Origin: Symsagittifera roscoffensis
Lineage: Eukaryota > Xenacoelomorpha > Acoela > Convolutidae
NCBI RefSeq assembly: GCF_963678635.1
Contig: NC_087062.1
Location: forward strand, 29,970,833-30,034,832
Reading direction: 5' to 3'
Length of the DNA stretch: 64,000 nucleotides
Within the stretch, counting starts at the first letter, position 1. The number at the start of each line of letters is the position of its first letter. Under the pieces are notes generated by a model. That model did not search any database, was not told the DNA's origin, and saw nothing but the letters and a program-made list of their open reading frames with translations. Both the position numbers and the translations under genes were made by a program. This document shows, piece by piece, positions 43,816-55,460 of the stretch.

Positions 43816-44770
43816 TTGTTCCGACTTTCGAAGAAAACGGAATATTTATGCTCGCTGTGTTTTTTTATTCAGTCAATTTTTGCTGATCGAAATAATAGTT
43901 TTCGACAAAACTTTTCTATACCTCCTTGAAGATATCGATTTCTTGAAATCAACTGTAAAAACATATTTTACCTCCAATCATTTTTGGTAGAATTTGAAAA
44001 TTGCCAATTTGGTCATGCTCTGGACTAATTTATGCGCGCTTTGAAAAATTTTTTGTTCCGATTTTTGATACGAAAGTAACAGAATATTTGTGCTCGGGGT
44101 GGGTTTTTTTTCTTCAGACAAATTTCGACTGTTTAACTAGCCATTTTTTACGGAATTTTTTTATATCATTCAAAAATATTGTTGTCCTGAGCTTAAATTT
44201 GAAAAGATATTTCACCTGTGATTGTTTTTTGTAAATTTATGGGGGTTAAAAGAATAGCATTTTGGACAAGTTAGGACAACTAACGCGCGATATGTTTCGC
44301 GCTATTAACGCGTAAGCAGAGATTTAATCCGTCTGAGAAATCGTTCCAAATTGGTTAAAGGAAGCTTATTTGCCATAATTGACTTGTTAGTAGAAGCTAA
44401 ATTTATCACTTTGTACTTTATGTGGCGTGAGGGAGATGATTTTTACAAATTTTTTCATTTTATTTTCTTTTTTTTTACGTTTATTTTTTTTTGATGTTTC
44501 TACTGCTTCATAGATTTTAAAAGGCAGTCGGAACATTCAGGGTTTCGCCCTGATACGAGCAGTCTTGCTCATATTGCTTAGATCGTGACGCGAATTATTT
44601 ATGCGTGGCCAATTATCCCGAACAACAAAATCGTTCCAAATTGAATTGGGGCTATAGCTAATCGATCGTATTAATTTCGTATTAATCCATAAACAACTCA
44701 TTGTCTCACACTTTATCTTTGATATACTGTCTAAAGTTTATAGATTTTCAGTATTTTTTTCTCCCAAAAA
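43816..44770 (+). repeat. Family B repeat split by a family A insertion
   Basis: B sequence at 43816-44053 (TGTTCCGACTTTCGAAG... to GCGCGCTTTGAAAAA) resumes at 44574-44770 (GACGCGAATTATTTATGCG, ATCGTTCCAAATTGAATTG). The 520 bases between are a family A copy. Confidence 0.75.
44054..44573 (+). repeat. Family A repeat nested in family B
   Basis: Full length, TGTTCCGATTTTTGATACG to GATACGAGCAGTCTTG. Its position inside a B copy dates it as younger. Confidence 0.85.
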
Positions 44771-44793
44771 TTATTCGATATGGATTCAGGCAG

Positions 44794-45264
44794 CAGCGGA
44801 TTTAGGTGGGGGGGGGGGCGGACGCTCTTCCTTAGGGTTTCGACCCTTTGCCGACCCAAATGGTCCCCCTTTTGTACTATTTTGAGATATCCATTCTTGG
44901 CTGACTGACCTTAAATTTTTTCTAAAGGCGTTTTTGGCGCCAATCTATACTAATTTGGCGCCAATCTATACGAAAAAACGCAAATTTTTTGGTCGAAACT
45001 TTCAAAAAATGCCTAAAAACGCCGTTTTGGTTATTTTTTTTCAAACATTTGCTTGCGGCGCAAAAAATTTTGTCAAATTAAGCTCTTTATAGTGGTTTCG
45101 AAGAGCTCAAAAAATCAATTTGGTCGGCCTAAAAAAAGTCAATTTGGTCGACCTAAAAAAAAAAGACTTTTTTTTGAAAATCCGTCCCTTTCCCTCGAGA
45201 AATTCCTAGATCCGAGGAACCCTTCTTTAGGTAGTTGGGGTGCTCCCCCTTAAATCTGCCCCTA
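44794..45264 (+). repeat. Family C repeat, most complete plus copy
   Basis: From GCAGCGGATTTAGG plus a G run to CCTTAAATCTGCCCCTAG. The ends are inverted repeats. A short block (TTGGCGCCAATCTATAC) is duplicated in tandem near 44934-44970. Confidence 0.75.
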
Positions 45265-45308
45265 GTAAGAATTTTGAGCAATTAACGGATTTCGACGACT
45301 TCGAAGTT

Positions 45309-45540
45309 TTTTCACTTCGTCAATTTAAGTTTCGAAACATTTAAAGCGGTCTTTGAAACATTTAGAGCGTTTCGCTTATTAAAGCGTCAAAAGCTCTTCA
45401 CTTCGTCAATTTAAGTAGAAAAAATTAAAGCGCTTGATTTATTAAAGCGTCAAAAGCGCTTCACTTCGTCAATTTAAGTATACAAAATCAAAGCGCTTCA
45501 CTTATTAAAGCGTCAAAAGCGCTTTCCTTACCAAAGCGTA
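45309..45540 (+). repeat. ~62-bp minisatellite built on AAGCGCTT and AAAGCGTC
   Basis: About 3.5 units of TTAAAGCGTCAAAAGC, GCTTCACTTCGTCAATTTA, AGTA and an A-rich spacer. AAGCGCTT is a perfect palindrome and recurs in each unit. Confidence 0.8.
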
Positions 45541-47390
45541 AATTTTTAATTAATCCGAGAAGATAAATTTACTCCCCTAAGATATTAAAAAAAAACGTTT
45601 TTAGTGACTGTGTTCATTGGATCATGAATTTCTTACAGCTGAAAAAATGGCAAATCAGTTAATTTTCTTGTTCGCTTTATGTAATAATTTCTGAATGTCT
45701 TTTTCCTTTAAATTTCATTCTCCTTCAGGTCTTAAATCAATCGTTTTTACCCGTAACTGAGCTAATCCAGTTCTTGCAGAAGAATGGATTAAATTTAATT
45801 TACAGCGAGCGAGTATTCAGATATCCTTCTCTCCTTTTTGCACTTCGTTCAATCGGCTTAGATCAAGAGCATCAATTTTCCGCGTTCAATTTTTTTGTTG
45901 TATAAAAAAATATTGCCATTATAGTTATTCGCATCTTCTGTTTGCTTGCATTGCATTACGAAACCAAACTGAAGTGAATTCAGTAAATTAAAAACACCAT
46001 CTTATTAGCTAGACACACCTTATTCGTACCCTAAGTCTAAACATTGCCCAATGAAGATAACGGCGGGCAATCAAAGGAATAAAAAAGAGAACGAAGGACT
46101 GAAAGTTGTTTTTATCTGAAGTACTTAAGTTGTTACACACTCTATTTCCACTTTTGTCATCTTATCTACACACCCTATCGCTCTTGTAAATTAACCTCTA
46201 TTATTATTCTGCTTTTCTTTTTTTAAAAAAAAAGAGACAAGCGTGTCGCTTAGTATGTATAATAGTTGAAGAAAAACATAGATTCAATGGAGAATCAACA
46301 GAATTTTTGCGAGAAATCATCCAAAATCAATTTCTTGGAGCCATATTATTCTTAAGGTCTCCATGGAACTGATTTTGGATTTTTATGAGCTTCAATGCTT
46401 TCAAATTTCCGGTTTTAGGTTCTTCCAAAATAGTTTGATTCGTATCCTAGTCAATCTTCTACTTTTTACCAGCTTTGAATTGGAATTGTCGCCTATTACT
46501 GTGCTGCCACGCAATTCGGTAACACCCGCTGAAAAATTGGATTAGAAATACATGTAAATGGTAGACGGATTTTTATGGGTAGAATTACTCGATGCCCGCG
46601 GCCTTTTATAGGGTCTGGGAAAGTCTGGTGGCTGATTCTGCTAGCCATCAGGTCTCTTAATTAGATCACGTTCACAGCTAATGAGTTTGAGCATTGTTCA
46701 TTCCACCATCCCGCGGGTCTAATTTACAAAATTTCCTTCGAAATTTGTTTTGTTCCCCAAAACTCTTAAAAATTGATTGCAATTTGCTTTTTTCCAAGAG
46801 AAGATGTATTGTTAACTTATCTCACCTGGATTTTGCTGAACAGTTGCAAAATTTGATTAGGCAGAAGTTATTTTTTTCCTTGATCTTCATATTTAAATTT
46901 TAATCTGGTGAAGTTTCTGTACTAATTTGGTTTTAACTGGTTGGGGGTGAAAATGATAAATTTTTGATCAAATCAGTAATTGGAATTATTTTTCACCTTA
47001 CGGTTCTTTTCACGCACTCTACCATTCGGAAAAGAATCAAAGGCGTGCTCAAAGCACTTTTCAGCAAACATCATCTTTTGTTCATTTTGACTTTTGTTTC
47101 ATCTTCTTAAAACTGCCTCCAGTTAGAAAAGCTGCATAATATTGCTGTAGTTACACGCTTTTTTGTTGATTGGAGAGCTACATTTTTTGATTGCGCGAAA
47201 TTGTTGTTTTACTTAGGTGTTCGTTTGTAGGCTAGTGACTGTAAGCTTTATCTGATACATTACCCTAAATTTATTATCTTCAATTATTTTTAACCTGAAT
47301 TGAAGCCCAGGTCCAGCGTAAACCAGAGTTTTTATTTTTGCTCTTTGGTTACTTTACTGAGAAATTCCAAGTATTTGCTTCTTCGTTTAT
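45541..47390. other. Intron, nothing recognised
   Basis: 1.85 kb without supported exons or repeats from this window. Confidence 0.35.
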
Positions 47391-47924
47391 TGTTCCGACT
47401 TTCGATACGAAAGTAACAAAAAATATTTGTGCTCGGGGTGGGTTTTTTCTTCAGACCAATTTCGACTTTTTAACTAGCCATTTTCGACGGAATATTTTTA
47501 TTTCATTCGAAAAGTATTGTTGTCCTGAGCTCTAATTTGAAAACAATTTTCACCTGTGATGATTTTTCGTAAAGTTATGGGGGTTTAAAGATTGCCACTT
47601 TGGCCAATTTGGGACAATTAACGCGCAATATGTTTCGCGCTATTAACGCGTAAGCGGAGAGTTAATCCGTCTTAAAATTGTTCCAAATTGGTTGAAAGAA
47701 GCTTATTTACCATAATTGATTTGTTACAAGGAGCGAAATCTATCCTTTTGTACTTAATATGGCGTGTGGGGGATGATTTTAATAAAAAAATTCAAATTTA
47801 AGAACATTTTTTTAAAAATTTATTTTGATACATTTAACTTTTTGATGTTATTACTGCTCCATAAAACCTTAAAAGGCAGTCGGAACGTTCAGGGCTTCGC
47901 CCTGATACGAGCAGTCTTGTTTGT
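47391..47924 (+). repeat. Family A repeat, full length
   Basis: TGTTCCGACTTTCGATACG to GATACGAGCAGTCTTG with the complete central CGCG dyad. Flanked by T-rich sequence on both sides. Confidence 0.88.
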
Positions 47925-48284
47925 TTTCAATTAACTTATTTAGTCTTAAGTATTTAGCTTCCTTGTATAAATTGTTTATATCTAGACTGTAGCAATCAAA
48001 TAAGCTCTGAAGTTTAAGCTTAGAAAACTTTTTAATTTCCAGAAACTTGAATCAAACATTTTTTTTAATTTTGCCAATTTTTGAAATGAATTCGTTGTAA
48101 AACAATAATGAATAATAATTAAAACAATAATCAAACAATATTCAAAAAGAACAAAAAAAACGCCTACGGCGCACCATTATGAGTCCAAACTGTTCACTGG
48201 ATAGCCGCATAATCTGGTGTCTGTAGTTCACTGAAATCCAAAGACTAAAACAAATCGTGACTGAAATCCAAAATGTTAAAACAT
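47925..48284. other. Intron spacer
   Basis: No feature recognised. Confidence 0.3.
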
Positions 48285-48640
48285 AGTCCAAAGTGTGGGT
48301 GGATTCCGCTTACAAAATTTCCGTGGGTTCCGTTTTCAATTTACAAATTCTATTTGCAGTTGCGGATTCCATGGCCGCCTTATTTTACTAAGCACATTTA
48401 TTATCATTTATTTGTTAATTTCACAAAAAGTTGTGAATTCCGTTTTTTTTCATGCGGATTTCACAAAATTGCCTGCTTTTGGAGCAATTTCAAGCAATAC
48501 GGTGTTTTAGCTATTCATACGTGGAGCTCAAAACAGCAAAGAAGATCAAAGAAAAATAGCAATGTTGCGGATTCTGCGACAATTCTGTTTGTTTTTATGT
48601 TGCGGAAACCGCTTATAATTCACAATGTAGCATCGAGATG
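48285..48640 (-). repeat. Family G repeat, inverted relative to 18655
   Basis: Carries GGATTCCGCTTACAAAATT, TGCGGATTCCATGG, GAATTCCG and TTGCGGATTCTGCGAC words and the CAGCAAAGAAGATCAAAG block that the 18.7-kb copy has in reverse. The open frames here are repeat sequence. Confidence 0.65.
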
Positions 48641-49354
48641 AAAAATTTTTATGCATGTATGTGTTTGTGAGGTGTTTGTGGGCATTTATGAAGACACTTC
48701 AAAAAAATTTCAAGTCATCTAGGTTGTCATTTATTAGGTCCAAAAAATATCTAAGAAGCGCTACTTGAAGGTACACGTTAATTTTTTGAAAAAAAGTTAT
48801 TGGAAACGTATAATCGGTTTACTTCTGACGCTATCTTTTTTAGCTCAAAATTACGTACAGATCTGATTGATTCTACTAAAATTTTGCTAAAAAGGCCAAG
48901 AATAAGACAAAATTTTTAATGGACAAAATTTTCTGATCTGAAATATATGTCACAAAAAATTTTCTCTTTTTTTTACGAGCAGCTAAGCTTGACTTATATT
49001 GCTCAATGGCTGCTTTTGTTTTTTAAAACCTAAGAGTTTGGCTCTTTTTATGAACGAGATTTGTAAGTTTGCTGTTGTAGGTCAGTTTGTTTAGCCTAAT
49101 TCATTGCGACCATTCTTAAGTCAGTTCAGTAAAGCTTTAAGTTTTTCTTTTATTCAACTTTTTCCTTAAAAATTTTTCATCAAAATTACAGCGAAGACGG
49201 CAGCAGTATTAACATACAAACCGATTGATGTTTTTTTTGATTAAGTATAAATCTATTTTATCAATATGTATTGGCCAGTTTAAGAATTTTGAATTGATGA
49301 TATAAAAACTTAGGTGATAATATTTGAAACGTGTTTGGATTTTAAAAAATCAAT
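48641..49354. other. Intron, nothing recognised
   Basis: No coding or repeat signal I can support. Confidence 0.3.
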
Positions 49355-49596
49355 AATCTTCCTCAATTCAATTTGGAACGATTTTGTAGTGCGGGATATT
49401 TCGCCGCGTGTAAAACATAAATTGAGCAGTTTAGTCAAGATTCATGGAAGGTTAATATAGCGATGTGCACATCGAGCTGGGCCCATGCAGATCAAGAAAA
49501 TGATTCTCCGAGAGTCCAGCACTTGGTAACATTGGTCTGAATAAAAACAAACTACCTCGAGCTTATAAATTTCTCACTGTTTTTGAAGGTCGGAAC
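49355..49596 (-). repeat. Family B fragment
   Basis: CCTCAATTCAATTTGGAACG, GTGCGGGATATTTCGCC and a TGAAGGTCGGAAC end. Confidence 0.55.
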
Positions 49597-49735
49597 AAAA
49601 ATTCCCAGGAATTGTTGGTGACAAAAGTATAATTTTTGTACTTGGATATGTGAAGTCGGCCTTGCTTTCAAGCTTCGATTTTTGTTCCAAAAATTTGGAA
49701 GAAATTAAAGGAAATATTGTGATTGGGGTAAATTA

Positions 49736-49975
49736 ACGGAAATATTTTTTCTCTAGAGGAAATTTGACTTTTTTAACTAGCAATTTTGACAAAACTTTTT
49801 AAGATTGAAATGTTTTGTCGAAATGTTTTGCTGTTATGAGCTCAAATTAAAAAAATATTTTTTTACCTTTGATCAGTTTTTGTAAAACTATGAAGGTTCA
49901 AAGATTGTCATTTTGGCCAATGTGGGGTAATTAACCTGCGATGTATTTCGTGCTATAAACGTGTAAATTTTTTGG
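49736..49975 (+). repeat. Family A fragment, old
   Basis: Partial blocks TAACGGAAATATTT, TTTTTAACTAGC, AAGATTGTCATTTTGGCC and AATTAACCTGCGATGTATT. Confidence 0.5.
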
Positions 49976-50073
49976 ATATACAAATTTAATGGACAGTATG
50001 GGAATGGTGGGATTTCCATGTTACTCTTTATTGTTAACTTTTGCTTTCATTTTTGAAAAATCTATTAGTTTTT

Positions 50074-51325
50074 GTTCCGACTTTCGATACGAAAGTAACG
50101 GAATATTTGTGCTCGGGGTGGGTTTTTTTTCTTCAGACAAATTTCGACTTTTTAACTAGCCTTTTTTGATGAAACTTTTTTTATATCATTCGAAAACTAT
50201 TGTTGTCCTGGGCTTAAATTTGAAAAGATATTTAACCTGTGATTATTTTTCGTACAGTTATGAGGGTTTAAAGATTGCCATTTTGGCCAATTTGGGACAA
50301 TTAACGCGCGATATATTTCGCGCTATTAACGCGCAAGCGGAGAGTTAATCCGTCTTAAAATCGTTCCAAATTGGTTGAAAGAAGCCAAAATTGATTTTTT
50401 ACAAGGAGCGAATTCTATCGTTTTATACTTTGTAAGGCGTGTGGGTGATGATTTTCACCAAAAAAAAATTCAAATTTTAGAAAAAAAAAATTTATTTTTA
50501 TTTTTTCTTACATTTAATTTTTTAATGTTATTAATGCTCCATAAAACCTTAAAAGGCAGTGGAAACTTTCAGGGCTTCGCCCTGATACGAGCACTCTTGT
50601 TGCTCCGACTTTTGATACGAAAGTAACGGAATAATTGTGCACGGGGTGGGTTTTTTTTTCTTCAGATAAATTTCGACTTTTTAACTAGCCTTTTTAATGG
50701 AATTTTTTTTTTATGATTCGAAAACTATTGTTGTCCTGGGCTTAAATTTGAAAAGATATTTCTTCTGTGATCATTTTTCGTACAGTTATGCGGGTTTAAA
50801 AATTGCCATTTTGGCCATTTTGGCCAATTTGGGACAATTAACGCGTAATATGTTTCGCGCTATTAACGCGTAAGCGGAGAGTTAATCCGTCTTAAAATTG
50901 TTCCAAATTGGTTGAACGCAGCTTATTTGCCATAATTAATTTGCTACACAGAACGAAATCTATCTTTTTGCACGTTATATGGCATTTTTGCCATTTTGAC
51001 CAATTTGGGACAATTAACGCGCGATATAACTCGCGCTAATAACGCGTAAGCGGAGATTTAATCCGTCATATAAATCGTTCGAAATTGGTTGAACGAAGCT
51101 TATTTGCCATAATTGATTTGTTAAAAGGAAGGAAATCTCTAATTTTGTACTTTATATTGCGTGTGGGGGGATGATTTTCATAAAAAATTTCAAACTTCGA
51201 AAAAAAAATTTTCATTTTATTTTTTTTTCAATTAATTTTTTTATTTTTTATGCTATTACTGCTGCTCCATAAACCCTAAAAGGCAGTCGGAACATTCAGG
51301 GCTTTGCCCTGATACAATCAGTCTT
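50074..51325 (+). repeat. Run of family A units inside duplication copy 1
   Basis: One complete unit (50074-50600), then a hybrid unit whose front half (from 50602) joins at 50991 to the rear half of another unit, ending at 51325. The junction reads TATATGGCATTTTTGCC. In copy 2 of the duplication the same place has about 366 extra bases, so copy 1 lost them. Confidence 0.85.
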
Positions 51326-51854
51326 GTTTATTTTCAATTTGAAAATTCTTTATACAGCGTAGTCTAACTTTAAGAAAGTTGTGAGTGACTTCAACAAACA
51401 ACTAAATTAGTTATTGAAGACTGAAAATGCTGATTTCTATGTCTTAATTTGTCCTTTGTTTCGAAGAAGTCAAGTTATTAGTAATCAATTTCCAACAAAT
51501 CATATGATTTTTCAACGATATTACCGCTTTTTCTTGGGAAATAATATGAAACAAAATTGGGCCACGAATAATAGTTTTGCATGTACAAGAAAAAAGGTAG
51601 GCGTTTGGTTAAAAAATTTCCGCTTCGTTTTAATATGTATTTGTTCCGTTCAAACAGAAGCATAATTTTTGTGCTAAAAATAAATATATTTTTTTGAGAA
51701 ATGGTCAATTTTTTTCGTAGCATAACAAGATAGACTACAGCCCAAGTAGTCATCGCCGCATTGTTTTACAGCGCTTATAACTGTTTTTGTTAAAGTATTC
51801 GCAAGGTGAGCTCTTTACACTTTAAGTTTTTTCTCCACGATATTTGAAGGTTCT
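50091..51854. repeat. Large tandem duplication, copy 1 (1,764 bp)
   Basis: Begins GAAAGTAACGGAATATTTG and ends GATATTTGAAGGTTCT. Includes family A units plus about 520 bp of unique sequence (51330-51850) that reappears almost unchanged at 53460-53985. Confidence 0.88.
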
Positions 51855-53988
51855 GAAAGTAACGGAATATTTGTGCTCGGGGTGGCTTTTTTTTCTTCAG
51901 ACAAATTTCGACTTTTTAACTAGCCTTTTTTGATGAAACTTTTTTTATATCATTCGAAAACTATTGTTGTCCTGGGCTTAAATTTGAAAAGATATTTAAC
52001 CTGTGATTATTTTTCGTACAGTTATGAGGGTTTAAAGATTGCCATTTTGGCCAATTTGGGACAATTAACGCGCGATATATTTCGCGCTATTAACGCGCAA
52101 GCGGAGAGTTAATCCGTCTTAAAATCGTTCCAAATTGGTTGAAAGAAGCCAAAATTGATTTGTTACAAGGAGCGAATTCTATCGTTTTATACTTTGTAAG
52201 GCGTGTGGGTGATGATTTTCACCAAAAAAAAATTCAAATTTTAGAAAAAAAAAATTTGTTTTTATTTTTTCTTACATTTAATTTTTTAATGTTATTAATG
52301 CTCCATAAAACCTTAAAAGGCAGTGGAAACTCTCAGGGCTTCGCCCTGATACGAGCACTCTTGTTGCTCCGACTTTTGATACGAAAGTAACGGAATATTT
52401 GTGTACGGGGTGGGTTTTTTTTTCTTCAGATAAATTTCGACTTTTTAACTAGCCTTTTTAATGGAATTTTTTTTTATGATTCGAAAACTATTGTTGTCCT
52501 GGGCTTAAATTTGAAAAGATATTTCTTCTGTGATCATTTTTCGTACAGTTATGCGGGTTTAAAAATTGCCATTTTGGCCATTTTGGCCAATTTGGGACAA
52601 TTAACGCGTAATATGTTTCGCGCTATTAACGCGTAAGCGGAGAGTTAATCCGTCTTAAAATCGTTCCAAAGTGGTTGAACGAAGCTTATTTGCCATAATT
52701 AATTTGCTACACAGAACGAAATCTATCTTTTTGCACGTTATATGGCGTGTTGGGCGATTGTTTTCATGAAAAAATTTCAAAATTTAGAAAAAAAAATTTC
52801 ATTTTATTTTATCTCCTTTACTTTTTTATGTTATTACTGCTGCTCAATAAACCTTAAAAGGCAGTCGGAACCTTCAGGGCTTCGCCCTGATACGAGCAGT
52901 TTTGTTGTTCCGACTTTCGATACGAAAGTAACGGAATATTTGTGCTCGGGGTGGGTTTTTTTTTTCTTCAGACAAATTTCGATTTTTTAACTAGCCATTT
53001 TTGACGGAATTTTTCTATATCGTTCAAAAGGCATTGTTGTATTGAGCTTAAATTTGAAAAGAAATTTTACCTGTGATCATTTTTTGTAGAGTTATGCGGG
53101 TTTAAAGATTGCCATTTTTGCCATTTTGACCAATTTGGGACAATTAACGCGCGATATAACTCGCGCTAATAACGCGTAAGCGGAGATTTAATCCGTCATA
53201 TAAATCGTTCCAAATTGGTTGAACGAAGCTTATTTGCCATAATTGATTTGTTTAAAGGAACGAAATCTCTAATTTTGTACTTTATATTGCGTGTGGGGGG
53301 ATGATTTTCATAAAAAATTTCAAACTTCGAAAAAAAAATTTTCATTTTATTTTTTTTTCAATTAATTTTTTTATTTATTATGCTATTACTGCTGCTCCAT
53401 AAACCCTAAAAGGCAGTCGGAACATTCAGGGCTTTGCCCTGATACAATCAGTCTTGTTTATTTTCAATTTGAAAATTCTTTATACAGCGTAGTCTAACTT
53501 TAAGAAAGTTGTGAGTGACTTCAACAAACAACTAAATTAGTTATTGAAGACTGAAAATGCTGATTTCTATGTCTTAATTTGTCCTTTGTTTCGAAGAAGT
53601 CAAGTTATTCGTAATCAATTTCCAACAAATCATATGATTTTTCAACGATATTACCGCTTTTTCTTGGGAAATAATATGAAACAAAATTGGGCCACGAATA
53701 ATAGTTTTGCATGTACAAGAAAAAAGGTAGGCGTTTGGTTAAAATATTTCCGCTTCGTTTTAATATGTATTTGTTCCGTTCAAACAGAAGCATAATTTTT
53801 GTGCTAAATATAAATATATTTTTTTGAGAAATGGTCAATTTTTTTCGTAGCATAACAAGATAGACTACAGCCCAAGTAGTCATCGCCGCATTGTTTTACA
53901 GCGCTTATAACTGTTTTTGTTAAAGTATTCGCAAGGTGAGCTCTTTACACTTTAAGTTTTTTCTCCACGATATTTGAAGGTTCTGAAA
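51855..53988. repeat. Large tandem duplication, copy 2 (2,134 bp)
   Basis: Offset 1,764 bp at its left part and 2,130 bp at its right part relative to copy 1. It contains three family A units instead of two: 51855-52364 (lacking its first hairpin), 52366-52907 and 52908-53458. The junction falls inside the first family A unit of copy 2, at GAAAG. Confidence 0.88.
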
Positions 53989-54200
53989 TCAAGTCGATTT
54001 CGAACTGTTTTGATATTTCAGAATTTTTCTTGTCCTTTTGGCTCATGCCATTTTCAAGATACTTTATCGTGATACTTATCTTGCCATCATAATACCCATA
54101 CAATGGAGAATGATTCGTGAATTTGAGATAAAACTGATTAATCAATTCATCTGTACGTTCAGCAATGACGAAATTCAAAACAAGGAACTACAATTTTTAG
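53942..54200 (-). pseudogene. Orphan protein-like ORF, possible exon or retrocopy
   Basis: A 77-aa ORF (Met at 54178) whose translation reads like protein: NFVIAERTDELINQF, HSPLYGYYDGKISITIKYL, then a polar Lys/Ser/Glu-rich end. On the minus strand a TTTTTAG lies just upstream, near 54200, and could be an acceptor. I know no family for it. The opposite strand also has a 64-codon frame, so chance is not excluded. Its last ~45 bases lie in the duplicated block. Confidence 0.3.
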
Positions 54201-54426
54201 TAATTAATTGCAAAGCGTACAAGTTAAAATAGCAAACAATCCAAAACAATTGGACAATGTAGAATTAAAAAAGCTGTATTTTGTTTTTATTCAATGTTGG
54301 CATGCCGTTTTCGTTACCAGGAAATGTATATCTTGTGAAACTGGGTAATGTGTATAATACTTATAAAAATTGAGTTGTTACTCCAACCCTCAATTGATTT
54401 GCGATTCTTGATTTTCGGACGGCTTT

Positions 54427-54907
54427 TATGAACACTAGACAAGAGTGCTTGTATATCAGAGCAAAGCACTGAATGTTCCAACTGCCCCTTAATTCATATG
54501 GAATAGCTTTTGGGAAAGGAAAAAATGAAAATCTATAATTTTTGGACAATATCAAAGATCAAATTTGAAACGTACGAAGTTAATACGACCAATTAGCTGG
54601 CCTCAATTCAATTTAAGACACTTGCTTTTGTTGAGCGGGATAATTTGCCACGCATGAATAATTCGCGTTAAGTTCTCGTCAAAGGCGCTTAATTTAGTCC
54701 AGACCGGCCAAATTGGCAGTTTTAAACTCCCAAAATTTTGAGGTAAAATAAAAAGTATCTACTTTTTTTATAATTGAATTCAGAAATTCGATATCTTCAA
54801 TGAGATATAAAGTTTTTTGTTGAAAAAAAATTGATTGGCAAAAACTGACTGAATGAAAAAACCACGCCAATTATAAAGCTTTTATTTTCTTCTAAGGTCG
54901 GAACATT
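54427..54907 (-). repeat. Family B repeat, complete
   Basis: From CACTAGACAAGAGTGCTTG to TTCTTCTAAGGTCGGAAC. It carries the undisturbed CCTCAATTCAATTTAAG site used to date the MITE at 16578. Confidence 0.75.
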
Positions 54908-55239
54908 AACCGTGATGTTCAATGTGAAGATGCTACATCCTTCGATGAGAAACTGTTTTGCAACCATACTGATTTTTTTCCGTCAGAAATTAGAATTATA
55001 ATTTTAACTTCTAATGCATCTGTTTATTTTGCCAAACCACACAATTTTTTCAATATACCCTCGCATAAAAAATTATCAGTCTGCAATAAATATTAATTGA
55101 TCAGTCTGATACAAATTTTATTAATTTCACTTGTGCGGGCCGATTCGAGTTTCATGATTACTAAGCGACCGTGCTTGTCACTGTCGTAAGTGCGGTTCGA
55201 TTTGTTCGATTAATACATGATAGTTTCTATGCGTAGCGA

Positions 55240-55460
55240 CTTATCCCACAATCAATATCGTTCATAATTGATTCGAGGCAAACTAATTGGTCATACTAAT
55301 TTGACTCAAATTTCAGCTCGTTGACTTAGTATTGACAATTCAAAATTTGTAGAAAAAAAAAGTTTGTAGTATAAGCAAAATAAACGGAAAATATCGGAAA
55401 CCAGTTTTGAGGCGATCGAAACACTCAGGGCTTCGCCCTGATATATGAGCGGGTCTTGTT
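55240..55460 (+). repeat. Family B fragment joined to an A-type end
   Basis: CTTATCCCACAATCAATATCG and GAGGCAAACTAATTGGTCAT, then a CAGGGCTTCGCCCTGATAT hairpin and GGTCTTG. Confidence 0.6.

Noticed and set aside
48273-48641. 122-aa plus-strand ORF
   Set aside because: Lies wholly in the family G repeat, and its inverted homologue at 18.7 kb has no such frame.
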